Below are positions 7,795 through 15,583 of a stretch of 34,913 bases of DNA, in pieces. This stretch comes from Candidatus Aegiribacteria sp. (GTDB lineage Bacteria; Fermentibacterota; Fermentibacteria; Fermentibacterales; JCC-6), in contig JAUVLV010000026.1 in the NCBI GenBank assembly GCA_030600545.1, positions 1-34,913 on the forward strand. The letters run 5' to 3'. The notes beneath the pieces were generated by a model. It was not told the origin of the DNA. It saw only the letters and a program-made list of their open reading frames with translations, and did no database searches. A program made the translations under genes and the position numbers. How positions within the stretch are numbered: the stretch's first letter is position 1; every line of letters starts with the position of its first letter.

Positions 7795-9393
7795 TTGAAA
7801 AGAGTTCTGAACTGGGTAGGGTCCGAAAAGGGCAAGGGAGCCGGGTTTTCATTTCTTTCCATTGGAAATCTTCTTATTGCGTTTATAACGTACCTCCGAT
7901 TTGCAGAAATAGCCCAGATTTTTGGTACTACCTGGCAGACAGATGCGGTTTCCATCGCAATGATTATTCCTCTTCTGCTTCAACAGCTCATCTCAACAGC
8001 ATTCGGAGCAGCATTCATGCCGATATACTCCAGAGTAAGGCATGACAGAGGTGACGATGCCGCCAACCGACTGGTTAGCAGGATAATAATCTGGATGTCA
8101 TGTCTGGGAGTATTTCTCATAGGGCTGGTTTTTGCATCAGGTTCCGCAGTCGTCCGTATTGTAGGCCCTGGAGTTGCTCCTGCGACCACAATCCTTGCTT
8201 CGAAAATACTCAGGATATTCCTTCCACTTGTTTTCCTGAATGCGATAGAGGGGATTCTTCACAACTTCCTTAATTATGGAAAAAGATACGGTCTGGTCAG
8301 TTTTGTCAGGGTACTTCAGATCTTTGTTTCCTATCTGGTTATTCTCGTGAGTTACAAAAATTTTGGAATCATGGTTATTCCGATATCTGGTCTTATAGGT
8401 GCTTTCGTATCTTTTTCCGTATCCGCTGTCATAGCCTTTTGCCTCCGCCTGAGACTGCTTCCTGTATTCAATCCGGGGGACAGCGATTTCAAGGAATTGG
8501 TTAAACTGGCCATTCCTGTCATGATAGGTATCGTTACAGGATTCCTTGGTCCTGTGGCTGATAAGGCTCTGGCTTCGTTCCTCAGAGCAAGTTCGGTGAC
8601 TGCAATAGACTATGCCTCAAGAATAAAGAACCTTATTCGAATGGTTCTGATTCAACCGATTATTGTTCTTTCTACGGTTTCATTTGCGAGAATTGCGGCG
8701 AAGAGAGATCTGCAGAAACTGAAGAGCGAAATATCAAACTCAATAAAGTTTGTTTCTTATTACACTGTACCGGTTTCGGGAATCCTTGTAGTCCTGTCAG
8801 TACCGCTTATATCCATCCTCTTCCAGAGAGGCAATTTCGGTCCCGAACAGTCGCAACATATTGGTTATGCTCTTGCATTCTACTCCCCATGGTTCGCCCA
8901 GCTGGGAGCAGGGCTGATCGTCAGAAGAGCTTTCTTTTCAATAAAAGAAACAATTATCCCTGTTGTACTGGGCATATGGGCTGTGCTTGCGAATATTCTA
9001 CTCAATATTATTCTCATTCAACCGATGGGAATCGCTGGACTCGCGCTGGCGACCACTCTGACATCAGCGGCCAAGACCCTTCTTCAGATGTATTTTCTAC
9101 GTAAGAAACTCGAAGGCATTAAAGGATCTGAATTTGTTCCTGAGTATTTGAAAATTCTTGCATCGACATTTGTTATGATAGGATTCCTTGTTCTTTCGGG
9201 CACACTGTTTCCTGTTGATCTGAACGCTGCTTTCTCAAGCAGGGTTTACAACCTGATGTTGCGCATTGTACCTGGAATCGTGCTTTACGTCGCAGTTACT
9301 GCCCTGCTTGGTTCAAAAACATACAGAATTTACATGAACGTTGTTAAGCGGAAGCTGTTCTCCGGGAGATCTGGTCTTCCCGGGGCATCATAA
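7795..9393 (+). CDS. MurJ/MviN-like lipid-linked glycan flippase (MOP/MATE superfamily)
   Basis: 532 residues, starting at TTG with AAAGGA five bases upstream. Roughly 14 hydrophobic segments run the length of the protein. Near residues 40-75, FGTTWQTDAVSIAMIIPLLL and STAFGAAFMPIYSR match the MurJ pattern in which a D-A-F/V-x-x-A-x-x-IP helix is followed by a FxPxYS/E loop. Families nearby include MurJ itself (lipid II) and the Wzx/MOP flippases of O-antigen repeats; the position inside a polysaccharide locus favours a dedicated glycolipid flippase, although a second MurJ copy elsewhere in the genome would be needed to settle it. The 3' end overlaps the convergent sulfotransferase by six bases. 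Confidence 0.85.
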   Translation: MKRVLNWVGSEKGKGAGFSFLSIGNLLIAFITYLRFAEIAQIFGTTWQTDAVSIAMIIPLLLQQLISTAFGAAFMPIYSRVRHDRGDDAANRLVSRIIIWMSCLGVFLIGLVFASGSAVVRIVGPGVAPATTILASKILRIFLPLVFLNAIEGILHNFLNYGKRYGLVSFVRVLQIFVSYLVILVSYKNFGIMVIPISGLIGAFVSFSVSAVIAFCLRLRLLPVFNPGDSDFKELVKLAIPVMIGIVTGFLGPVADKALASFLRASSVTAIDYASRIKNLIRMVLIQPIIVLSTVSFARIAAKRDLQKLKSEISNSIKFVSYYTVPVSGILVVLSVPLISILFQRGNFGPEQSQHIGYALAFYSPWFAQLGAGLIVRRAFFSIKETIIPVVLGIWAVLANILLNIILIQPMGIAGLALATTLTSAAKTLLQMYFLRKKLEGIKGSEFVPEYLKILASTFVMIGFLVLSGTLFPVDLNAAFSSRVYNLMLRIVPGIVLYVAVTALLGSKTYRIYMNVVKRKLFSGRSGLPGAS

Positions 9394-10227
9394 CCTTCTA
9401 TCCGTTCCAAACCCCCATTTGCCGGTATCGAACCCATACTCTTCACGCAACCTTATCATATCTCCTTCGAGAATACCGTAGACTATTTTTCTTTCATCGA
9501 AGGTCAACAGCCTCTTCGGAACGGGTTTTTTTCCTGATAGCAGCCTGCGGCAGGCTCTTTTCAATGGTTCAGGAATAATCCTGTTTATTCCAGTGGTTCT
9601 ATTAAGCTTTCTGTAGGCAATGTCCCACTTTGTTTTGGCGATAGTTTTATTTTTTATGTCGTAGGAATCATGAAAGAAACTTTCATCCAGTTTTAGAAAA
9701 CGATAGATTCTACGCAATACATTTCCTGGTGACGTTTCAAGCTCACTGAAATCCAGCAGAAGGATTCTGTCGCGGGGAAAATACTCCTTGAAACGCTGCA
9801 GCTGCATATAATAATTACTAACGCTGATCAAGTGTTCATCAAGAATTGAGTGCTTCCATTCGGGGTTGAAACGGCCTGCGTTGAAATGAGATTCAATTCT
9901 TTCAAAGGGATCTCTAAGTATATAAATGAACCAGGGCTTGATACCGTATTCACTGATTTTTGCGGGAATGTCCTTTTCAAGGGGATATTTGGTGTATCCC
10001 GTTGAGCTTTCAAGCACATACCTGTGAACGGTTTCATCGAAATTCCATAATTCCTCATACTTCTTCTCTTGAACTCCGTGACTCTGATGTTGCGTGAAAT
10101 ACTCCGGTTCCTTTATCCTGCATTCACATATCTCCGGATGCTGAGCAAGGTAAGAATAAAGGGATGTGGTTCCGCTCTTCATAGCTCCTATGATTATTAC
10201 ATGGGCTTCTTTTGGAATAAAGGACAT
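9388..10227 (-). CDS. Sulfotransferase, heparan-sulfate/Sulfotransfer_1 type
   Basis: 279 residues. The 5'-phosphosulfate loop is IIGAMKSGTTSLYSYL (K17-T21), the KEPEYF motif (residues 39-44) matches the KEP-x-F/Y-F signature of carbohydrate sulfotransferases, and the 3'-phosphate motif is RDPFERIESHF (R105, S113). All PAPS-binding elements are present. The expected reaction is transfer of sulfate from PAPS to a sugar hydroxyl or amine. It is clearly a different family from the sulfotransferase at 2245-3081. It lies 18 bases downstream of the polymerase/ligase gene on the same strand, so sulfation probably targets the same polymer. Confidence 0.9.
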   Translation of the reverse strand: MSFIPKEAHVIIIGAMKSGTTSLYSYLAQHPEICECRIKEPEYFTQHQSHGVQEKKYEELWNFDETVHRYVLESSTGYTKYPLEKDIPAKISEYGIKPWFIYILRDPFERIESHFNAGRFNPEWKHSILDEHLISVSNYYMQLQRFKEYFPRDRILLLDFSELETSPGNVLRRIYRFLKLDESFFHDSYDIKNKTIAKTKWDIAYRKLNRTTGINRIIPEPLKRACRRLLSGKKPVPKRLLTFDERKIVYGILEGDMIRLREEYGFDTGKWGFGTDRRL

Positions 10228-10245
10228 TTTTTTGCTTTCGTCTGT

Positions 10246-11721
10246 TCAGTTCTCATGCAATATTGGTTTTGGTGATTGCTGTAATTTTTTGCGATCTTTT
10301 CTATTCGGTTTACTGAAATTCGAAGAGGCAAGAACAAACAGAAGCCCCAAAACAAACCAGAACTGCGAATTAACAGTCGGGAATCTTATCTGGTTACCTA
10401 TTATCTGATGAATCATAAAGCTGAATATTCCTGCAATAATAGCGACCGCTACAATACCTCCACCTCTCCGGAATGCCCTGATAAAAGCGGCGTAAATTGC
10501 TCCGAACATCAGAAGAATTGGGATCAGGGCAATGATTCCCCCCTTCACCGCATGATTGAGGAAAAGGCTGTTAAGTCCTCCAAACGTTTTTATCATTTCC
10601 GTACTCTTGCAGTGCCTAACCTCCCAGAATGTGTATATCCGTGTCCGTCCCCAGAAGAACTCTCTGGCTCCCCATCCGACACCTGTTACTGGAGACTCTG
10701 CGAACTGATTGAAAAAACCACGGTATGAAACATATCTGTGAAGGATAGTCGGCTGGTTCAGGTGTGCCTTTGGATTCATAAAAAATGACATTTGTCTCTC
10801 GAAGGTTCCCGCATTGTGTATAAGGATGAATACGGTTAGAATTCCAAAAATTACGGGAATCCATACCTTTGTCCTGAAAATGTACAGAAGGGTTATTCCG
10901 CATCCGATGAAAGTACAGATCAACCCCCCCCTTGAGAAGGAATACAGAACGCCAAGTATACCAAGGGCAATTGCTACAGCTGCAGTGATCTTCCATCTGA
11001 TATCCTTCTCTCTGAAAAACAGAGCAATGGCAGGAGGGATACTCAATTCAAGGTAACCCGCAAATATGTTGGCATTCCCGAATAGACCTGCAACTCTTCC
11101 TTTATATATATATCCGAGGCTCATATCTACTCTTGAGAAACTCGTGATTGAGAAATACTGCATTACCCCGATAGCCGCGGCTACGAGAAGGGTTATTAGC
11201 ATAGCTCGCAGCAGCTGATTGAATTTTTTTTCGGTTCTGCAAATAACAGGAATGATTACCGCTAGAGGGAAGAACAAGAAAAGACTGCTCCCGTCTCTTA
11301 TGGCATTCAGTGAATGCTGTCCATGCAAATGTATAGATATGAATACAGAGCACGCTTGAACAAGTATCGCTATAAAAATGAAGAAAAGGTAGGGAGATGG
11401 TACAAACAGTGGTTTGTTCCAGAGTACTCTGTCGAAAACGTATAAAAGGGTGAACGCTATCATAACTATGGTCGCAATGGCGGGATTGAAAGTTCCCGTT
11501 GGCAGAGTTCCTCCGCCTGCCATGAAGAGAAGAGGTAACATAGGAAGCCAGAAACCGGGGCTGGACCTAAACTGGAAAACAGCAGTAACAGCTATCCCGG
11601 CAAAGAACAGGTAACACATTTTCTGGGGCACGTAAAAGTAGCAGGCGAAATATGCCGCAGTAAGCAGGAGAATTATAATCACACCACGAAAATCAAGTTT
11701 GCATTCCGTAATGCCATTCAT
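10246..11721 (-). CDS. O-antigen polymerase/ligase family membrane protein (Wzy/WaaL-like)
   Basis: 491 residues with about 11-12 predicted membrane helices. A large periplasmic loop in the second half contains HRYVSYRGFFNQFAESPVTG and VGWGAREFF, which is the typical O-antigen ligase-type (Wzy_C) pattern, and SRGG near residue 265 is the usual motif before it. Members either polymerise repeat units or ligate the polymer to lipid A core; sequence alone does not decide. It is 59 bases downstream of the Cys-rich gene and 18 upstream of the sulfotransferase, all on the minus strand. Confidence 0.85.
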   Translation of the reverse strand: MNGITECKLDFRGVIIILLLTAAYFACYFYVPQKMCYLFFAGIAVTAVFQFRSSPGFWLPMLPLLFMAGGGTLPTGTFNPAIATIVMIAFTLLYVFDRVLWNKPLFVPSPYLFFIFIAILVQACSVFISIHLHGQHSLNAIRDGSSLFLFFPLAVIIPVICRTEKKFNQLLRAMLITLLVAAAIGVMQYFSITSFSRVDMSLGYIYKGRVAGLFGNANIFAGYLELSIPPAIALFFREKDIRWKITAAVAIALGILGVLYSFSRGGLICTFIGCGITLLYIFRTKVWIPVIFGILTVFILIHNAGTFERQMSFFMNPKAHLNQPTILHRYVSYRGFFNQFAESPVTGVGWGAREFFWGRTRIYTFWEVRHCKSTEMIKTFGGLNSLFLNHAVKGGIIALIPILLMFGAIYAAFIRAFRRGGGIVAVAIIAGIFSFMIHQIIGNQIRFPTVNSQFWFVLGLLFVLASSNFSKPNRKDRKKLQQSPKPILHEN

Positions 11722-11780
11722 ATCAGGGGAAAAAAATCTCTTGTTTTTCCCTCCGGTTGAAAGCAGATCGATTGAGATGG

Positions 11781-12065
11781 TTACTCCCTGTCCGCCCCGA
11801 AAAGGGCTTTAAAATCGTAAGAGGATTTTTCTTTTACCGAATTCGTTCCGGGCTTAGAGTCTGTATTCTTGACAAACTCCTCGCAGTAGTTGCTACTTTT
11901 TCTATCACTGACAGCTTCAGTGGTTAGCGATCGGCACCTGTCCGCATTGGAATTGTAAAGAGCGCAGTTGAAGCACGAATGAAGATATTCATCGCAATTT
12001 TCACAGATGGTCTTAAACCCAACCGTTCTCCCATCGTACATATGCCCGCAGTGCTTACATATCAT
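11781..12065 (-). CDS. Small cysteine-rich (zinc-ribbon-like) protein of unknown function
   Basis: 94 residues with eight cysteines: C3-x2-C6, C21-x2-C24, C31-x2-C34, C44 and C61. The first two pairs form a probable zinc ribbon. The second half (HSCFNCALYNSNADRC, then VSD and NYCEEF) resembles a widespread small-protein pattern seen as C-x2-C-x2-Y...C...V-x-D...N-x-C-x-x-F in deltaproteobacteria and others, whose function I do not know. The ATG is preceded by AGGAG about ten bases upstream. It is the first gene of the unit leading to the O-antigen polymerase and sulfotransferase, though it may simply be a neighbour. Confidence 0.75.
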   Translation of the reverse strand: MICKHCGHMYDGRTVGFKTICENCDEYLHSCFNCALYNSNADRCRSLTTEAVSDRKSSNYCEEFVKNTDSKPGTNSVKEKSSYDFKALFGADRE

Positions 12066-12185
12066 GTTTGAAATTCTCCTGAATCTGTTTTCAGTTCTAC
12101 CGCTCCAATGAACCGGGACAGAAGGAAATGATAGTGGGTAAGATAATCAAAACGCATATTTTGGAAAGAGTTATACATATTTCTG

Positions 12186-13091
12186 TCAGATGAGCTTTCC
12201 GATTACACCTGAATAGCCGGTCCTCCCGCATAGGCCGTCGAAGAACCCACGCCATATGCATGGAACGAGTTCCGGGCCCTGCCAAAGGAGGAATTTCATG
12301 GACAGCACAAGTAGAACAGCACTCTTGTAGAAAAGGAAAACAGATCTCATCAATGGCGAGAGAAAATCGCGCGATAGAACGATCCGGTTCCTTTCGGAAA
12401 AATAAATTGCAATTTTGGAAAGCTCTCCACCACTTCCCGAAGCCACGCTATGAAGAACAGTCTCAGAAGGAAGCACATCAATAGAGTAACCCTGATCGGT
12501 AACCTTACGGCACAGGTCTGCATCCTCATAGTACATGAAGAAGTCCTCTCTGAAACCACCAATTTCCCTGAAAAGATCCGTCCTTATCATCATTGCACAT
12601 CCCGAAACAAAGTCCACATGCAATCCCTTATCGGGGTTGTACTCTTCTTTTGGAATGTCAACCTGCTCAAAACGCATTTTCCATTTGACTAATTTCCCGC
12701 CTGCGCTCCAGAGCTTATCCGGGGCCGATTTCCAGTATACGGCTGGAGATACAATACCAGCTTTATCATTCCTGCTCAGATATCCTGCCAGATTACGAAC
12801 TGTTTCCGGAAGAACTTCGGCATCATTGTTCAGAAAAAAGGTGAATTCTGCTTCATAATCCCCGGATATCATAAATCCCGCATTATTTCCTCCTGCAAAG
12901 CCTGTATTTTCTTCCATCCGCAAGAATCGGAGTCCGCTCCTGCTTGTTACCCAGGCTGGAACTGATCCGGGAGAACAGTTGTCCACCAGTGTTATTCTGA
13001 TATCAATGCCCTCGGAATGTTCGAGGGAATCAATGCTCTTTTTTGTAAGCTCCCATTTTCCGTAATTAACCAGAATGACTGATACGAGCAT
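12186..13091 (-). CDS. Glycosyltransferase family 2 (rhamnosyltransferase-like), paralogue of the 6698 gene
   Basis: 301 residues. I chose the ATG at 13091 because GGAGG lies nine bases upstream (plus-strand 13101-13105) and because the start then matches its 300-residue paralogue; an upstream in-frame start at 13145 would add 18 unconserved residues. Features: MLVSVILVNYGKWELTKKS, VDNCSPGS, NTGFAGGNN, NNDAE metal triad, WSAGGKL, YYEDADLCRKV (ED, catalytic base region), ending FDGLCGRTG. A cytoplasmic sugar transferase in lipid-linked glycan synthesis is expected. It is divergent from the GT4 gene at 13200. Confidence 0.88.
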   Translation of the reverse strand: MLVSVILVNYGKWELTKKSIDSLEHSEGIDIRITLVDNCSPGSVPAWVTSRSGLRFLRMEENTGFAGGNNAGFMISGDYEAEFTFFLNNDAEVLPETVRNLAGYLSRNDKAGIVSPAVYWKSAPDKLWSAGGKLVKWKMRFEQVDIPKEEYNPDKGLHVDFVSGCAMMIRTDLFREIGGFREDFFMYYEDADLCRKVTDQGYSIDVLPSETVLHSVASGSGGELSKIAIYFSERNRIVLSRDFLSPLMRSVFLFYKSAVLLVLSMKFLLWQGPELVPCIWRGFFDGLCGRTGYSGVIGKLI

Positions 13092-13199
13092 CGAGAGAAA
13101 CCTCCGGTTTCCTCGTAAATGGAATCTTGTTAGTTTACAGTACAATATATAATACTGAAACCCCGCAGGTGTCTGGGAACGATTACCGGAAGGAAGAGA
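13092..13199. promoter_or_regulatory. Divergent promoter region
   Basis: Between the GT2 (-) and GT4 (+) starts. On the plus strand, TTGTTA (13127-13132) and a perfect TATAAT (13148-13153) are spaced 15 bases, slightly short but plausible. GGAAGGAAG (13188-13196) is the ribosome site of the GT4 gene. Confidence 0.4.
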
Positions 13200-14396
13200 A
13201 TGGCGGACATTCCTGAATCATCCAGCAACAGTCTGAAACTGACGGTGTTTCACAACCTTCCCTCCGGAGGAGGCATTAACGTTGCGGGAATGATGATCAA
13301 GTGTCTTTCTAATCGTTTCTCAATCAACGTGCACTTTCTGGAAGGATCTTCGTCACTTCACATACCTGCTTCCATCCAGACCCGAGAATGGCTCTTCCCC
13401 TCCGCCAGGCAGATTTCAGGCATTAGAAGGTTTGCTGCTCCCTTTTTACTCCCTGCAAGGCTTAAATCTCTTGACCGACTGTGCCGGAAAGTTGCTGAAG
13501 AGATCAACAGGTCTTCCGATATTGTCCTGGTCCACAATTCGATGTATGTAGCCGCTCCCCCGCTGCTGAATTACCTGAAAGTGCCCTCTCTATACTTCTG
13601 CTATGAATTTCCCCGTCACCTGTACGAACCCGCTCTCGTAAAAAGAACCAGCAGCAGGATGCATCACTTTCTTCTGGGGCATCTGAGAAGACTTGAAAGA
13701 AAAATGGACATGGACGCCGCACTGAGCGCAGATGCTGTTGTAACTCTGTCAGGTTGGATGAAAAAGCGCCTGGATGATATCTACGGAATTGACTCATCGA
13801 TAGTAAGACCGGGTATTGACACAGAGTTCTTTCAGTCTGATGAGACCGTGGATAAGAAACAGCTGGTACTAAGCATAGGGGCCTTATGGCCGTTCAAGGG
13901 ACATAATATGGCAATTAAAACAATCTCAAAAATTAAGCCGGAGATCAGGCCCTCACTGATTATTATAGCAGACAGGGAATTCCCCGGTTACGGAGCTGAA
14001 CTTGAAAAATTAGCATCTGAGCTGGGAGTAGATCTTACATTACGAAGGAATATCTCTATTGAAGAACTCCGTCTTCTATACAACACAGGGAAAGCAGTAC
14101 TCTGCTGCCAGCACAATGAACCTTACGGCCTGGTACTTCTTGAGGCCATGTCCTGCGGTATACCTGTTGTTGCGGTAAAAGAAGGGGGTTTCGTCGATAA
14201 TATCCGGAGTGGAATAACCGGCATCCTTGTAAACAGGGATGCTGATGAAATGGCGGCAGCCTTGAACGAAATTCTGACTGACTGTCATCTTAGAAACAAT
14301 CTTATTGCAGGAGGCAGAGAGTTTGTAGCAAGAGAAAAGTCTGCGGCGGAAGCTGCAGATAGGTTAGGTGATATTCTGGCTGGCATGAGCTGTTGA
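13200..14396 (+). CDS. Glycosyltransferase family 4, paralogue of the 5539 gene
   Basis: 398 residues, ATG preceded by GGAAGGAAG. Motifs in order: FHNLPSGGGINVAG acceptor loop, FCYEFPRHLYE, the donor-half opening LSIGALWPFKGHNMAIK, and EPYGLVLLE (E307, E315) as the E-x7-E donor motif, then AMSCGIPVVAV. Length and motif order match the protein at 5539-6738, so the two arose from one ancestor but have diverged far enough to use different sugars. It is the first gene of a long plus-strand run that continues to seryl-tRNA synthetase. Confidence 0.88.
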   Translation: MADIPESSSNSLKLTVFHNLPSGGGINVAGMMIKCLSNRFSINVHFLEGSSSLHIPASIQTREWLFPSARQISGIRRFAAPFLLPARLKSLDRLCRKVAEEINRSSDIVLVHNSMYVAAPPLLNYLKVPSLYFCYEFPRHLYEPALVKRTSSRMHHFLLGHLRRLERKMDMDAALSADAVVTLSGWMKKRLDDIYGIDSSIVRPGIDTEFFQSDETVDKKQLVLSIGALWPFKGHNMAIKTISKIKPEIRPSLIIIADREFPGYGAELEKLASELGVDLTLRRNISIEELRLLYNTGKAVLCCQHNEPYGLVLLEAMSCGIPVVAVKEGGFVDNIRSGITGILVNRDADEMAAALNEILTDCHLRNNLIAGGREFVAREKSAAEAADRLGDILAGMSC

Positions 14397-14468
14397 CCCG
14401 GAATATCAGTAATCATGTATAATATAATGTTTGGGTTATTATCTTTACCGCAGCGGTAAAGGTAATCC
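14393..14468 (+). promoter_or_regulatory. Candidate promoter plus perfect palindrome upstream of the GT4 gene at 14492
   Basis: TTGACC (14393-14398) overlaps the stop of the preceding gene. Two overlapping TATAAT hexamers follow at 14418-14423 and 14423-14428, giving a spacing of 19 for the first. Just downstream is a perfect inverted repeat, CTTTACCG (14443-14450), CAG, CGGTAAAG (14454-14461). It lies before the ribosome site GGGAG (14481-14485), so it could be an operator or a 5'-leader hairpin. There is no immediate T-run, which argues against a terminator. Confidence 0.42.
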
Positions 14469-14491
14469 TGCTTTTTAACCGGGAGTAGTTC

Positions 14492-15583
14492 ATGCACATT
14501 CTTATGGATGCCAGGGCTTTGCAGATACACATTGACGGCATTGGCAGGTATTGTCTTGGCGTAATGGAATCCCTCTCCAGTCTGAAACCTGACTGGAAAC
14601 TCTCCGTCATCGTTAATCCGGAGGTAAAAAAACATGTTGAGGGTCTATCTGTTAACCCCGTTGAAAGCAGTGTTGCGAGGTTCCATATGGGAGAGAACAG
14701 ACGATTGGTTCCCCTGATTGAATCTTCGGGAGCGAACTGCTACCTGAACTTCTCAATGGCGGGGCCTGTTCCTTCCGTTCCAACGCTTCTGTCCGTTCAT
14801 GATCTAATGGTATTGAATGTCCCAGGTTATTTTGGAAGCAGTCTATTCAGAAATTTCCTTGCCAGACTCCTTTTCAGGAGAAAGTTGAAAAAATCGATAG
14901 CTCACGCCAATGCGATTTCAGTCCTTTCAGGATCATCTCTCAATGACCTGCAGAACTCTTTTCCAGGAGCCGAGAAAAAGGCTTTTGTTGCAGGGGCCGG
15001 GCAGGATCTTTTCTTAGATGATGAAATTCTAAGTCCGAAAAGGAAAGATTACCTTCTCTACGTTGGAAACGCGAGAGCTTACAAGAATGTTACAAGGCTT
15101 ATCGTGGCTTACTCAAGGTTGAAAGCCATCAATCCGAATTTTCCCGAAATGAAGATGGTCGTCCGCAGAGACAGGGCCTTCAAGGATTTCATGCGCGATG
15201 TTGAGGACTGTTCCGCAAGGGACAGTATTACTATTCTCTCCCGCGTATGCGATGACGAACTGAGGCTGCTGTACCGCCAATGCGCTGGTTTAGTAATGCC
15301 CTCTCTGAAGGAGGGCTTCGGTCTGCCCGCTCTTGAAGCCATGGCTGCGGGTTGCCCGGTCGTAGCCTCCGCGGGAACAGCCCTTGAGGAACTGGTCGGA
15401 GATGCGGGTATTCTTGTGAATCCTGAATCCGTTGAGGATATAATGCATGGAATGGCTCTGCTCACATCCCAGCCTGAACTTAGAAACAGGCTTTCCTCAA
15501 GAGCTTTTGAAAGAGCACAACACTATTCCTGGAAAAAAACCGCAGGAATAATCGCCGAAAGAATAGAGGTAATTACATCTTGA
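14492..15583 (+). CDS. Glycosyltransferase family 4
   Basis: 363 residues, ATG with GGGAG six bases upstream. MHILMDARALQIHIDGIGRYCLG is the acceptor-side start typical of mannosyltransferase-like GT4 enzymes, LLSVHDLMV the following segment, LLYVGNARAYKNVTRLI the donor-half opening, and EGFGLPALE (E274, E282) the E-x7-E motif. It resembles the gene at 4424-5542 in length and motif order. The stop overlaps the TTG start of the radical SAM gene (TTGA), so both are translationally coupled, which suggests that the radical SAM enzyme acts on the product or acceptor of this transferase. Confidence 0.88.
   Translation: MHILMDARALQIHIDGIGRYCLGVMESLSSLKPDWKLSVIVNPEVKKHVEGLSVNPVESSVARFHMGENRRLVPLIESSGANCYLNFSMAGPVPSVPTLLSVHDLMVLNVPGYFGSSLFRNFLARLLFRRKLKKSIAHANAISVLSGSSLNDLQNSFPGAEKKAFVAGAGQDLFLDDEILSPKRKDYLLYVGNARAYKNVTRLIVAYSRLKAINPNFPEMKMVVRRDRAFKDFMRDVEDCSARDSITILSRVCDDELRLLYRQCAGLVMPSLKEGFGLPALEAMAAGCPVVASAGTALEELVGDAGILVNPESVEDIMHGMALLTSQPELRNRLSSRAFERAQHYSWKKTAGIIAERIEVITS

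Noticed and set aside
14443-14475. Intrinsic terminator from the palindrome and the following T-stretch
   Set aside because: The T-stretch starts about ten bases after the stem and the element lies just before a ribosome site, so an operator or leader hairpin fits better.
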